DNA of 64,000 bases from Cryptomeria japonica (lineage: Eukaryota > Streptophyta > Pinopsida > Cupressales > Cupressaceae). The stretch is from assembly GCF_030272615.1 (NCBI RefSeq), contig NC_081414.1:766976653-767040652 (forward strand). The letters run 5' to 3'. The position numbers and the translations under genes are program-made. The notes below the pieces were generated by a model. It was not told the origin of the DNA. It was given only the letters and a program-made list of their open reading frames with translations, and did not search any database. Below are positions 10,989 through 22,121 of this stretch, piece by piece (position 1 is the first letter of the stretch; each line of letters begins with the position of its first letter).

Positions 10989-12152
10989 TGTAGCAACCTT
11001 GCAATTTTTTTATCACATTGGTAGACGAATCCCTAAGCCCAATTGGAGACCCAAGACATGCTCAAAACACCTAAAACCTGCACCTCACCCTCCTCTTTGT
11101 CTCTGCCTATCCTAAATTAGGGCAGGATGAGGGCATGGCAACCCTGTCCCCCCTAGGATAGGGGCATGGCGCCCCTATCCTTCCCCTATTTTGGGCCTCT
11201 CTTGACCTAAATCCTACATTGTGCTTGTCAATTGCGAGTGGGAAAAAGTTTTCCTATGTCGGTCTAAGACAAAAAATCAGTTAAAAAAACCCTAATTGGC
11301 AAGTATATAAGGAGAATTTCCCCTCCTATTTGTAGAAGTTCAGTAAATTCAACAAGTAAGAGAAATCAAGTGCAAGCATTCAAGAATTCAAGCATTCAAG
11401 CATCCATTGAGAATTTCAAGTCTCCTTTCAAGGCTAGGTGTTGCATTCAAGTCAAGGATTCAACCATTGAAGAGGAGATCTCTACCAAAATTCAAGACAT
11501 CCTATTTCACATATCCTTTCAAACAACTCTATCAACATTTCAATTGCATCCTCTCTTGAGGTTAATTATACTTCAGAAATTTCCTTTCATTTACTTGCAA
11601 GTATTTTTCATCATTTGGTTAATTCCAAACTAGGGTTTGCCTTCACTCTCTTTTCTATGTGTAGGTTGCAGGTGCACAACTGTAATTGTAGGTTTAGGCT
11701 TCATTTTCAGAGATGGAAAAACCCTTTTCGGTGTGTGCATTTTTAGAGGACCAAGTACACTTTCAACCCCGTCCCAACAACTTTCGTTCATATTTGCATG
11801 GGAGCTTTGTCTCGACATTTTACTACTAAATCTAGGTGCACAACTTCATCCCGCATCTCTATCTCAAGATATAATCATTTCTTTGTCATCTTTACACTTA
11901 GTCGCAATTCACTTAATTCAACTTGTCCATTTTAAAAGAGGGTTACTTTACTTTTCAAATTCATTTTCAATTCATTCAACATTCAGTCGAGCTTTCCATT
12001 GAGATTGGATCTAGCAAATTCAACCCCCCCCCTCTTTTAAATATAATGTGCGTGAGAATTTGAATGGGATCCTTTGTGAAACTTTCACTCCTTTTTTGAG
12101 GAGAGTAAAGCTTTCCACTTGATCTGCTCTTATCACATTTTCACCACATTAC
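10989..12152 (+). mobile_element. TRG-1 3' LTR
   Basis: It starts with TGTAGCAACC right after the polypurine tract and ends near CACCACATTACA at 12152. From about 11185 it is colinear with the 5' LTR, with scattered substitutions and small indels. It includes the TATATAAGG box at about 11304. The first ~195 bp include several CCTATCC/GGATAGGGGCATGGC repeats that the 5' copy lacks. Confidence 0.75.
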
Positions 12153-13067
12153 AGGACCTAATTTTCTCTTCAGGATTTAATTTCCCCTATGTCGGCCTTT
12201 GGTGAGATGAAAATTAATCCTCCTAGGAAAGTAAAAAATAGGATATAGTCCTCTCATTTGCACAAGCGAAAATTGGGTAAACAAGTGGAAGGTCTCCATT
12301 ATTGTCATCATGTGTTCAAGTGTTCAAGTCTTCAAATATCTTTTCTTCACGTGTCTTCTTCATTCATCTATTGGAGAAACATTACAACATTCATTTGCAA
12401 GTATGTTTTTGTCATATTACACACCATTTCATGCAACACTTGTGATTACATTCAAGAAGCAAAGCAACCATCATCAACAAATTGTAGATCTACAAGGTAT
12501 ATATTTCCATTATTCACATTTAAGTATTTGCAATTACTTTCTTTCAAGGTTGATTCCTCAACTGAGGTTTGACTAAAGCAAACTCCTATCCTCAACCCTT
12601 CTTCCCTTCTTTTACTGTGTAGGTTGTAGATGCGTGGCTATAATTGCAGATTTAGGCTTCATTTGCAAAGATAGAAAAACTATTTTTGACTCGCGGATTT
12701 TTTGGAGGAACGTGGATAACTTACACGGTTCCAATGATTTTTCTCCAAATTTGTAGGGAAGATCCATATTAGTCTAAATACCTCAGATATGAAGTTAAAA
12801 TGTGATCTTGAGTCGGTAGCTCCTTATTTCATCCATTTTGTCTCCCTTTTCTGCGTAGTCAACAAGTCAACTCTTCTACTTACGAAAGAGGGCAAATTGC
12901 ATTGCACCCTTGCAATCCACGTAGTATTTAGATCCTTATTCACTCTAAGGTCAGGATCTAGTGAATTCAACCCCTCTTTTGAATGTTAAGTATCTCCCAA
13001 GTGAAAATCATCCTAGTGATTTCCTTTTTCTCTCCTAGGTGGGGAATCACTAGGGTTCAATTTTCCA
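12153..13067 (+). repeat. Diverged LTR related to TRG-1
   Basis: This segment keeps the order of TRG-1 LTR landmarks at low identity: CCTATGTCGG, TTCAAG-rich stretch, GTGTAGGTTG, GCAGATTTAGGCTTCAT, ATTTTTTGGAGGA and GGATCTAGTGAATTCAACCCC. It therefore looks like an LTR from a sister family. It abuts the TRG-1 3' LTR on the left and breaks into Copia pol on the right at about 13068, so it helped truncate that Copia element. Confidence 0.55.
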
Positions 13068-13900
13068 CTTTATAGGTGATAAGAATATAGGTGTGATGAC
13101 TAGGAGAAGAATCGTTGCTGAAGCGATATGTTTGATTTTTGAGATTGAACATAAAGATGTTGCAAAAGAATGTAAAGATGAGAATTGGATAAAATCTATG
13201 GAAGAAGAGTTGAATCAGATTGAGAAGAATAACACTTGGAAGCTTGTTCTGAGACCTAAGGACAAGAATGTGATTGGCACTAAATGGGTGTTCCAAAATA
13301 AACTGAATGAAGCTGGTGAAGTGGTTAGAAACAAAGAAAGATTGGTATGTAAAGGGTTTTCTTAGATGGAAGGAATTGATTATGAGGATACTTTTTCTCA
13401 GGTAGCTATAATTGAAGTTGTTAGATTACTGCTTGTTATGTTGCTTACAATAATTTCAAGGTATATCATATGGATGTTAAGTCGGTCTTTTTGAATGGTG
13501 ACCTTGAAGAGGAAGTCTGTATTGAGAAACTTGATGGATTTTCTTTATCAAATAAAGGAGACATAGTATGCAAATTAAAGAAAGCACTATATGGACTTAC
13601 ACAAGCCCCTAGAGCCTGGTATGCTGGATTGGACATGTATTTGATGAAGTTGGGATTCTATAAAGGTACTGCTGATAGTAATTTGTACTTTATAATTGAT
13701 AATGATAAAATTTTGATTGTTGAAGTCTTTGTTGATGATATTACTTTTGGAGGAGATGATGATTTGAGTATGAAGTTTGTTGATAATATGGAAAAATAAT
13801 TTGAGATGTCTATGATAGGTGAGATGAAATTTTTCTTAGGATTGCAGATTACATAGATTGAAAAATGTATTTTCATTTCTCAATCTAAGTATGAAAAGGA
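13068..13900 (+). pseudogene. Cop-3 reverse transcriptase remnant
   Basis: Copia RT (RVT_2 type) is readable from the linker GDKNIGVMTRRR through the landmark NNTWKLV...GTKWVFQNKLNE, then KGFS followed by a stop at 13363-13365. A frameshift near 13460 leads to MDVKSVFLNGDLEEEV, ALYGLTQAPRAWY and the catalytic FVDDITFGG at about 13726-13755. Further stops follow at 13797-13799 and near 13855. The domain order and spacing match the Cop-1 family more than Cop-2. The enzyme would copy element RNA into DNA in the particle; this copy is dead. Confidence 0.85.
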
Positions 13901-14063
13901 ATCATAGAAGAAGTTTAGGTTAGATGATTCCAAACTTGTTGGAACTCCTATGGTGAGTGGATACAAGTTGTCTAAGAATGACGAATCTCAGAAAGCTAAT
14001 CAGACTTTGTATAGATCTATGATTGGTGGACTGTTATACTTGACTCAGACTAGGTAAGATATT

Positions 14064-14679
14064 ATGCATGTTGTTTTTCTTTGTGCTAGATTTCAAATAG
14101 ATCCTAAAGAGAATTATATTACTACAATGAAGAGGATCTTCAAATACTTGAAAGCGTCTGTTGACTATGGTTTGTGGTATCCGAAGAATGATGATTTCAT
14201 GTTATGTGCTTATACTGATGTTGATTGGGAAAGTGACGTTGATGACTTAAAAAACACTTCTGGTGGTGCATTCTTTTTGGGAAATAAGTTGGTTTCATGG
14301 TCCCGTAAGAAGCAAGATGTTGTATCTCTATCTACTATAGAAGTTGAATACATTGTTCTTGTTAGCAGTTGTACTCAAGTAGTTTGGTGAAGTAGATGTT
14401 GAAGGATATTAGAGTTATATATGATGAGCCTACTATTATATATTGTGATAATTCAAGTGTTATCAATTTTCAAAGAATCTAGTATTGCATTCTAAAAAAA
14501 ATCATGTATCAATAAAGTATCATTTCTCGAGGGAGAAAGTCAGTGATGAAGAAGTAAAATTGGAGTATATGTGTACAAAGGATCAGATTGCAGATTTTTT
14601 CACTAAGTCTTTGCCTGCAGATACATTTGTATATTTGAGAGACAAGTTAGGGGTCTCTACCCCTCCTGATGAGAAATAG
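14064..14679 (+). pseudogene. Cop-3 RNase H remnant
   Basis: The RNase H region reads from RIFKYLKASVDYGLWY through AYTDVDWESDVDD (first Asp), SLSTIEVEYI (Glu, with the usual E-A/S-E-Y-V/I layout) to the C-terminal block KDQIADFFTKSLPADTF and YLRDKLGV. A stop at 14388-14390, where TGG is expected, and a shift near 14475 break it. The ORF ends at 14679, and a ~355-bp 3' region with two AAAGGGGGAGA tracts leads to the LTR. Confidence 0.8.
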
Positions 14680-15021
14680 ATGCATTGAGATGCATCAATC
14701 AGGTGGATTTCAGAGTCTCATCTTCTTATCCAGGTTGATGAGTTGGTGTTGCTACTCAACCGAAGTAGTCAATGAGTAGTTCAGATATTTAGTTTGTGAG
14801 TTTCTCCTATGGGGAAGAGATTATATTTTAAAAGGGGAGAGAAGCATGATTTGTATTCTGTCTTTGGCATTCTTGTCAAAGGGGGAGAGAAGCATGTGAA
14901 AAACTGCCTTATCCTTGAAGCTTTGTGTGCATGATCTTAGGGGGAGCCTGTTGGAGATTGCTAATGTTGATTCATTCCTTTGCATTGATTGTTTTTCACA
15001 TTCATATGTTTCCATCAATGC

Positions 15022-15034
15022 CAAAGGGGGAGAT
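15022..15034 (+). other. Cop-3 polypurine tract
   Basis: AAAGGGGGAGAT directly precedes the inferred LTR start TTCTGG (normally TGTTGG). A second purine tract, CAAAGGGGGAGAG, lies upstream at about 14877. The same double arrangement occurs in Cop-1 and Cop-2. An alternative start at TGTTGGAG (14949) has a poorer tract before it, so I prefer 15035. Confidence 0.6.
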
Positions 15035-15181
15035 TTCTGGATATTTTTGTTCATAGGATATGTTGTTGTCATTGATGTCAACATATTCTTGTGTTTTGGT
15101 ATTGCAGAGAATTGATTTGGTTTGGTTTGCTAATGAGGATATTAGGTTTAGTAATGAAGTATCTCTAGTATCTATACTCTA
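15035..15181 (+). mobile_element. Cop-3 3' LTR, first piece
   Basis: The LTR start region contains the motif TGTCATTGATGTCAACA at 15068-15084, shared by the U3 ends of the Copia LTRs here. The piece ends with CTCTA at 15177-15181, the left copy of the target duplication of the inserted solo LTR. Confidence 0.7.
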
Positions 15182-16235
15182 TGTTAGGTCCTGGAGACAA
15201 CTGAGAGTGGGGGGGCGGGGGTGAATCAGTTGTCAAATAAATTCAAACCAAAAACCAATTAACCAACTTAATGCTTAATACCGGTAAACCAGTTAAGTAT
15301 GCTAGTAGACAGTGTTAACAGTAAATTGCTATATCGGTAAGGATTAATGCATGAAACATAAACATAAAGTCATCCACAAAACATGACACCAATATTTGTA
15401 CGTGGAAACCCTGTAAGAGGAAAAAACATGGTGGGAAACCTTACCCACAATCAGATGATACTACTGCAGATAGTAAGTGTACATAGATGGGGTCTGCACA
15501 TGCAAAAAGGCCAACAGCCTAGAGATCACTGCTCAATCACAAAATGGGAGTCACACTGACTACAACTGGATGGTTAAATCCAATAAGAATGTACTACACA
15601 AAATAGCATCTTCATATGCTGGATTCAATACCGGTGTAATGCTGATATGCTTCTACAAAAACATAACTTCACCTTCAAATGATGTCTTCATGTATATCCC
15701 TGCTTGATCTCGCATATACCTTCACTTAATTCTTTTTCGCATTCCACACTTGATCTTACAAATAAGATCTTACATTTATACCATACCCTAAGACCAATTT
15801 TAGTAGGTCGGCTCTACAAGATATTACAATAAAAACATTTTACAAACAATATAATATCCGATGCAATAATCGATTAAACATGTTAGCTTAATGCATTTAC
15901 AACAATAATAAATCATCTCCATAGCATGCCATGCTGATTTGGAAAAGATAAACCTGCCGGTGTAACCCTATATAACCTAGACCTATTTGCCGGTAAAAGC
16001 AAATATGCAAATATGAATATACCAATGATTAATTCTTCAAAAAAAAGTGTCCACACGATGTCTTTGATATTACCAAGTGTCTTCCATATCATTCCAGGTA
16101 CCAGTGAACAATATATCCTATCGGTGAACCATATACCAGTAATTGTTGCATAGTTTACTTGCTTGCCGGTGAATGTTGTTGGATCTTCAGAGTAGGTGTT
16201 GACATCAATGACAAAACCATACCAAAATACCAACA
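15182..16235 (-). mobile_element. Solo Copia LTR with perfect target duplication
   Basis: The 1054-bp LTR runs from TGTTAGG to CCAACA (TG...CA on the minus strand) and is flanked by CTCTA at 15177-15181 and CTCTA at 16236-16240. There is no PBS, PPT or coding sequence, so it is a solo LTR produced by recombination between the two LTRs of a full element. It carries the C-run hairpin with stem GACAACTGA (15196-15204) and TCAGTTGTC (15226-15234), and the motif TGACATCAATGACA near 16199-16212. It is inserted in the Cop-3 3' LTR. Confidence 0.92.
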
Positions 16236-16240
16236 CTCTA

Positions 16241-16268
16241 TTCTTTATTGATTCCATGATGATATGTG
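16241..16268 (+). mobile_element. Cop-3 3' LTR, second piece (28 bp)
   Basis: This is the short remnant between the solo LTR and the Cop-1 insertion. Its last five bases, ATGTG at 16264-16268, are the left target duplication of Cop-1. Confidence 0.75.
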
Positions 16269-17455
16269 TTTTAGGATAACCGGTGGACAACTGAGAGGGG
16301 GGGGGTGAATCAGTTGTCAATAGATTACAAAACTTTAATCACTTAAAATCTTTTACCGGAATGCATAAACCAAATATCAGAATAACAAAGATGTCAATTA
16401 AGCACAAACATAAATCATAAAACATTTACCATGCATCCACAACACAAAACACCAAGATTTGTATGTGGAAAACCTGATAGAGGGAAAAACCATGGTGGGA
16501 TACCCTACCCACAGTCAGATGATACTTTTGTAGTAAGTATGTGATTACATTAAGAGGATTGCACATGTAGGAAGGCACACTACCTAGAGTGCACTACTCA
16601 TCACTAAGGAGCCCCGCTACTACAAGAAATATTTGGACTACAATTTAGAAAGAAGATTGAACTGCAAGAATAGTATCTCCTATGCCTGACTATAGTTCCA
16701 GTTAAGCTCAATACCAAAGGTCTTAAACCTCTTACACAAACCCAATTTGATCACCTATGACCGACCAAAACCTCTACATATGATTACAAATTTATTCACA
16801 CACAGACAATCCCATAACCATGATCTACAAAGAGATCTTACATCATATTTATACAAACCCTGGACCTAAACAATCAGATCAACCACCTAAAAGATAATAA
16901 AATAAATCATTTACATAAATCCACAATCCAATGATAACCCAGGTCAACCTAAGGCCGAAACAACATTGTCCAATCAATAAATCCAACCGGTAATGCATCG
17001 GGAGCATCCACTAACATGTTACACAAACCAATCCATAACCAAGGTGTCAATAACACAGAGTAGCACCATACCTAAAATAGGTCGCCATAAGCCAAATGTG
17101 ACACCACCAATCAACTAGAACATGAACATGATAACCATTAGCATCCTAAGAAACTTCTAGAAGCTGCACCAACACCACTTATCAAATCCATCAAAAGATC
17201 TTCAACAAAGATTTGTTGGTAAAACTCTTACTGATAACCAAAAGGCTTACTAGAACATATGATATCTTCTGGATCACCAAATCTTGAACCACATGAATGA
17301 CCAAATCAAACCATTTCCACTAATCTGAACATACCGAAGACCAATCTCCTGATCATCATCACAATCCAACCATTCTATTGGAACCCGCTAGACAACCAAA
17401 TAAGCTAGTGTTCACATCAATGCAACACATAATTAATTCCTTCATATTGCCAACA
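16269..17455 (-). mobile_element. Cop-1 (minus) 3' LTR
   Basis: This 1187-bp LTR carries the hairpin stem GACAACTGA (16286-16294) with TCAGTTGTC (16310-16318). It ends at TATTGCCAACA, followed at 17456 by ATCTCCCCCTTTGGC, the complement of the element's PPT. It is colinear with 38712-39901. Confidence 0.88.
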
Positions 17456-18433
17456 ATCTCCCCCTTTGGCATTGATGGCAACACTAGATGTGAAAAACAT
17501 CCAAGTGCCAAGAAATACCAACCAAGTATCCCCCAATGGAAGACACCCAAAAATCTATGACAAATGATATATTAATGAAGCTCTGATCCAATTATCCATC
17601 CTTAGACCTGAACCAAACTCCCCTTGTGGGATACAACCAATCTGAAATTATTTTTTACCCCCTTTCACTGATATCTCTAATTTTCTTTGTTTTTCACATG
17701 TATATCTCTCCCCCTTTGACATCAATTCCAAAAATCTGATATAAACATCAAAGAAAAACCATAGATCCTCTTAACCACATAGTCGACTACTCCCCTTGAG
17801 TACTAGCACCATCTCATCAATCCATAATGAATAATAGCTCTAATAATGCATACCAGTCTAATGCCAATCAACGTAACTTAAGTCTCTACTGGAGGGGCAA
17901 AGACCCCCAATTTGTCTCTAAAGTACTCAATGATTCCTTGGGCAAAGGTTTAGTGAATATGTCTACAATTTGCTCTTTAGTGTTCATATAAACCAATCTG
18001 ACTTCCTTTTCTTTTGTACCTTTTCTTTCAAAAAGTTATACTTGATTTATATGTTCTTTGTCTTTGAATGAAATACCAAATTCTTTGATATGTCAATAGC
18101 ATCAGAATTATCACAGTGAATAACTACGAGTTCATCACAGTCTATCCTTATGTCTTTCAACATTTGCTTCATCCATAGAATTTGTGTACAGTTAGTAGCA
18201 ACAAAAAAATACTTAGCTTCAACAGTAGATAAAGAAGTACATGATTTTTTCTTGTTGATCCATGAAACAAGTTTCTTTCAAAGAAAGAAAGCTCCATCAC
18301 ATGTGCTTTTCCGATCATCTATATCTCCAGCCCAATCTGCATCTATATATGCACATAGTGTAAAGTAATCATCTTTAGGATACCATAAACCATATTCAGT
18401 TGTTCCTTGTAAATATTTGAAAATCTTTTTGTA
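17456..18433 (-). pseudogene. Cop-1 (minus) RNase H end and 3' untranslated region
   Basis: On the minus strand, reading from 18433, the RNase H block begins at RIFKYLQ. It continues through YGLWYPKDDY, an AYIDADWAGD-like first Asp block, SWINKKKSC and ATNCTQILWMK, then the C-terminal part to about 17890. The rest to 17456 is untranslated and ends in two purine tracts (minus strand), at about 17709 and 17467. The frame is interrupted by stops. The sequence is cut at ~18433, where it joins an inverted integrase fragment, so RT is missing. Confidence 0.75.
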
Positions 18434-18622
18434 CAACTGAGGTAGTTAGACATATACCTAAGATTGTGAAGCCTCATAATCCAGTATGTAAGCAATGTCA
18501 AATGTGTAAGAAAGTTAGAACTTCTTTTAAGAGTATACAAGACAAATCTAATGATATCCTTGATCTTATTCATACTAATTTGTGTGGTCCTACTAGAACA
18601 AGAAGGTTTTAGGGTGACAGGT
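18434..18622 (+). pseudogene. Inverted Cop-1 pre-integrase/integrase fragment
   Basis: This plus-strand piece encodes the end of the pre-integrase zinc region and the integrase start: VVRHIPKIVKPHN, VCKQCQM, SNDILDLIHTNLCGP, then a stop (TAG) and GDRY. It is highly similar to the reverse complement of about 36940-37060 in the same element, but in opposite orientation, and it extends further into integrase. It joins the minus-strand RNase H fragment at ~18433 and the truncated Cop-2 LTR at ~18620-18625, where GGTACT is shared by both sequences (microhomology). Confidence 0.8.
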
Positions 18623-19663
18623 ACTGAGAGGGGGGGGTGAATCAGTACAGACAAAAATTTCTCGAACAACTTAAATTGCAAAGACCGCACTAACTGGCAA
18701 ACAACATCACCAACCTAAACCAAGACAATACCCGTAAAACATAGTAAAACTGTAAAAGACATAAACTGGTAACACTTAGAACTTCTCAAAACCTAATATC
18801 TCATCTCAAATTCACCCATATGCTTAAGAAAGTAATACATCAGAAATACAATGACCATTAGATCAGCATGCATTACTGCTTAACAGAAAACACTAAATCA
18901 TCACATGAAAAAGCATCACACATAACACACTGATTTTTCACGTGGAAACCCAACTGGGACAAACCACGGTGGGGATGAATACCCACAAGTTGTTCTTGAA
19001 ATCTTCTGAAGTCCGCTTTGTTAGGAGCCTAGTCTAGTTAAAGACTTTACAACAGGTTCTGCTAGGAACTGATCCTGTTAGGGATCACCCAGTTAAGGGA
19101 TGGCTAAATACCTGGTTAGAGGTTAAAACCCTATTAAAGGTTAACTCGCAAGAGGATTTGAAGAACTCAATGATTTTGAGTCACCCTGTTAAAGGATTTA
19201 CAAAATTCATGTTAAAGCTACCCAACAAAGGGATTTTCCAACTGCTGAAATGGTTAGAAGTCAATAGGTAATACACTGATCTTATAACAACACTCAATAC
19301 CAAGGCATATCCACTTCAGTTCCTTTACATCTGCAATCACACTCTTCTAATCTCTACTCACTTCTCTGTTCTAGCAAGAATCACCTCACATACATTCAGT
19401 TGCCAACAACTTCAAATGAAAATCATCATCGACCTTATAGACAACAATTAGGTCGGTGGCCAAAACCTAAAACCCTAAGCATCTAGGCTAACAATACAGT
19501 CGGTCCAATCCTAACTGTTTAATTACATTACATAGGGTAAAACAATCTTGAACAAATCTCAAGACGTTTTGCATTGTCCGTTCTTCACGACTTTTGGAAG
19601 CTGATAACTCATCACCCACTCTCCACTGTTTACTAAGATTTTGCACATTTTCGAGGTAGATAG
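18620..19663 (-). mobile_element. Cop-2 LTR (minus), first piece, outer end truncated
   Basis: This is Cop-2-type LTR sequence with hairpin stem GTACTGA (18621-18627) and TCAGTAC (18642-18648), the CCCAACTGGGA/ACCACGGTGGGGA block, and several CCCAGTTAAGGG-like short palindromes. Compared with the intact Cop-2 LTR starting at 60358 it lacks the outer ~35 bp. It ends with GATAG (19659-19663), the left target duplication of TAT-1, and resumes at 34345. Confidence 0.82.
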
Positions 19664-20426
19664 TGTGTATGGTGAAAATGGATAACAATAATAACAATAT
19701 TGAAAGGCTAAATGAATTCAACCACAAAACCCTAGCCTAACAACAACAAAGATCCACCATAACATATGAAGATTACCTAAGACAATGCAAATCAAACGAA
19801 ATTACAAAGATTATACCATCACATGTCCAATAGGGTTTTGATCTCCATTCTTCCTATCTCCATTGATCTTGCTTGATATATTTGCTCTCAGATTTTATAT
19901 GCACAAGAGCTCAACAAAGAACGGAATGTGGTTGCAAGTAGGATCGTAGTGTAGACAAGTGTCTAAATTCATTAGCTCATTAGGGTTTGACAATGAAGGA
20001 AGCATCTCCTTATATAGAAGACACTATATGAAATGGAGGGATAAGATTGAGAGGTGTAAAAGGAGGTCGGCTATGATTAGAGGGTAGGTAGAAGAAATAA
20101 TAAAATAATTAAAGGGGTAGGTAGTGTATGAATTAAGAGATGAATGACATGTGTCATGGGTAGAAAAGGCTAATGAATCAATTAAATAAATAAAGATTTA
20201 TTTAATTAATAGAAGAAGTGGGATAATTAAATAAATAAAAATATTTATTTAATTTAGGAAAAGGATAATTTAAATAAATAAATGTATTTATTTAAATGAG
20301 AAATAAGGCTAGAAGAGGATAAATGAATTAATTAAATAAATAAAGATTTATTTAATTAATAGAAGAATTAAGCTTAGATAAATAAAATATTTATTTAATT
20401 AGCCAGGACAATTTTAGGTGTCTACA
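19664..20426 (-). mobile_element. TAT-1 3' LTR
   Basis: It runs from TGTGTATGG to GGTGTCTACA on the plus strand, so TG...CA holds on both strands. It differs from the other LTR at four positions that I can see. In the outer third of U3 (about 20178-20400) lie five AT-rich palindromes built on AATTAAATAAATAAA and TTTATTTAATT, spaced about 45-60 bp apart. Confidence 0.95.
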
Positions 20427-20446
20427 TTTTGCCCCTCTTTGAGACA
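20427..20446 (-). other. TAT-1 polypurine tract
   Basis: On the minus strand CAAAGAGGGGCAAAA directly precedes the LTR start TGTAGACACC, a standard position and composition for the plus-strand primer. Confidence 0.8.
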
Positions 20447-20639
20447 ATGTGGCTTGTTGCGTTGTTTCAAAGAAGATAAGATGAACTGATATAGAGTTGC
20501 CCCAGAATGGGAATGATATGCCCCCTCGAGAGATTGGATGAAAATGTCTAAAAAAGATTGCAGACAATCTCTCGATAAGAAAGAAAGGCTAGAATGGATT
20601 GATCGGATAAAGTGACGAAGTCACGGGATAATAAAGACT

Positions 20640-22121
20640 AACTCGGGAAATGAAGGCGAGGGCTAGGGAGGAGCACTGGAGACACTGGTGACGTAGCACA
20701 CCAGATATGCTTGGGGACCATGTGTGCTGGCCCACTTGTATTATGAGCTTCATCAGTTTGTTTATCACGGATCAGTGGGATTGGGCTGTGGAGTGACACT
20801 GCTACAGGTATGGGCCTATGAGCATCTGTCAGTTACCTGACCGATACACTTTAGGGGCAGAGGTCATGGACGTAGCTTTATACATTTATATGATATGATC
20901 ACATCACAGCCACGGATTGGCGGGTTAGAGCATTGGCGGCGAGTGCTAGATGACATTGATGTGGTCATATGGAGACCATATCTGGGCTGTGAGGAGTGGG
21001 AGGATGATGCAGTTGAGCTGCCCTACACCTTCCGGAGTAGGTACCTGATTGGGCGGGCACCCTATGTATTAGAGAGACAGCTGGTGGACAGGGTTGGCTG
21101 ACAGTTTGATCAGATTCAGAGGATGCCCCGGGGATCAGGCATGTATGCCCGCACAGTCAGAGATCAAGCATAGTTTGGGCCGTTGTTGTCATATGATCAG
21201 GCAGTGACTCAGCTTGTAGAGATGATGCCCCTACCTTGGGACATGTGGCCAGAGATCAAGGACGTCGAGATGGATGTTGAGTATATAGCTTATTGGGCAG
21301 AGCATCCATTCCCACGATTGACAGATCCAGGAGAGGCATTGGAGGGAGATGGTGGTGGTGACGAGGATGATGGTGGAGGCGATGGGGGTAGAGGCCGATG
21401 GAGGAGGAGGGGAGTAGTTGGAAAGAGACGAGTTGCACCTCAGAGGGAGGGTGGAGAGGAGAGGCACGCTCGGGTGGTGAGGGGTCACGGTGGATTGCCT
21501 TTACAGGTGCCAATAGAACAGGGTCCCAGGTAGGTATAGATACAGGGACGGGGAAAGGTACCAGTACAGGCACAGGGGTAGGCACCCGCAGAGGGGGAGC
21601 CACAGGAAGAGGCAGAGGCAAAGGCAGAGGGGGCTGACCTAGTGGAGGCTGAGCTGCTAGATCTGAGGGAGATCTACCAGGGCCAGGCAGATGAGATCCA
21701 GGAGTTGGAGAGGGAGAGGGATCAGCTCCAGACAAGGCTCAGGGATACTGAGCGAGAGCGGGATCAGGCTATCCAGCACTACACAGAGGCTGAGACAGCA
21801 CTGAGGGTTGGGAGGCAGGTAGCTGAGGACGCTGGGGCAGGATACGTTTATGTCCTGCAGGCAGGAGAGGAGATAGCCTACTGGAGGGACCTCTACTATG
21901 GTGCAGTGCCAGTAGATCAATGAGCGAGGAGCTTCCATAGACCGTCGCGTACAGCAACAGCTACGGGAGGGAGCCGGAGGAGACAAGCATCGAGTGGTGG
22001 GGTTATGGGCCCTCCACCACCACCAGATAGAGGAGATAGGCAGGATGATCCTGGGGCAAGTCCTTCAGGGGCTCAGATTCCACCGAGGCTAGGCAGCTCC
22101 GAGGGAGGGAGTTCATCATAG
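20640..22121 (+). pseudogene. Antisense plant-mobile-domain (PMD) ORF inside TAT-1
   Basis: On the plus strand, opposite to the element, one frame can be followed over about 490 codons. It contains RYAWG, LAHLYYELHQFVYHG, GVTLLQVWAYEHL, a VIWRPYLGC strand, LPYTFRSRYLIGR, QIQRMPRGSGMY and LSYDQAVTQLVEMMP; the LLQ-WA-E-L motif and surrounding pattern are those of the aminotransferase-like plant mobile domain (MAIN/MAIL family). After it come an acidic Gly/Asp stretch and an Arg-rich stretch. Next is a coiled coil (about 21642-21830, with ELERERDQLQTRL) and a Pro/Gly-rich tail. Stops lie at about 20694, 20838, 21099 and 21171, two of them TGA where Arg CGA is expected, and more near 21531. The PMD is known in plant proteins and captured in transposons; function here is unknown. 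It is an additional ORF of the element, now decayed. Confidence 0.8.

Larger units (their letters stand above)
4588..12152 (+). mobile_element. TRG-1: gag/protease-only Gypsy-like LTR element (TR-GAG type)
   Basis: Two related direct repeats of about 1.0-1.16 kb (4588-5603 and 10989-12152) flank an internal region with Gag and protease remnants followed by a proline-rich tail. Between them, no reverse transcriptase, RNase H or integrase sequence is visible in any frame. This matches the non-autonomous TR-GAG layout known from plants, in which a gag-bearing element depends on another element's Pol. The 5' LTR lacks roughly the first 195 bp present in the 3' LTR, so the left boundary is uncertain and no target duplication can be scored. 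Frames carry stops and shifts throughout, so this copy is inactive. Confidence 0.75.

Noticed and set aside
14949-15034. Alternative Cop-3 3' LTR start at TGTTGGAG
   Set aside because: The strong polypurine tract and alignment with the other Copia families place the start at 15035; 14949 is followed by sequence typical of the 3' untranslated region.
21256-21735. 159-codon minus-strand ORF with Pro-rich product
   Set aside because: It is the complement of the Gly/Arg-rich part of the plus-strand PMD ORF; the plus frame has domain similarity and this one does not.
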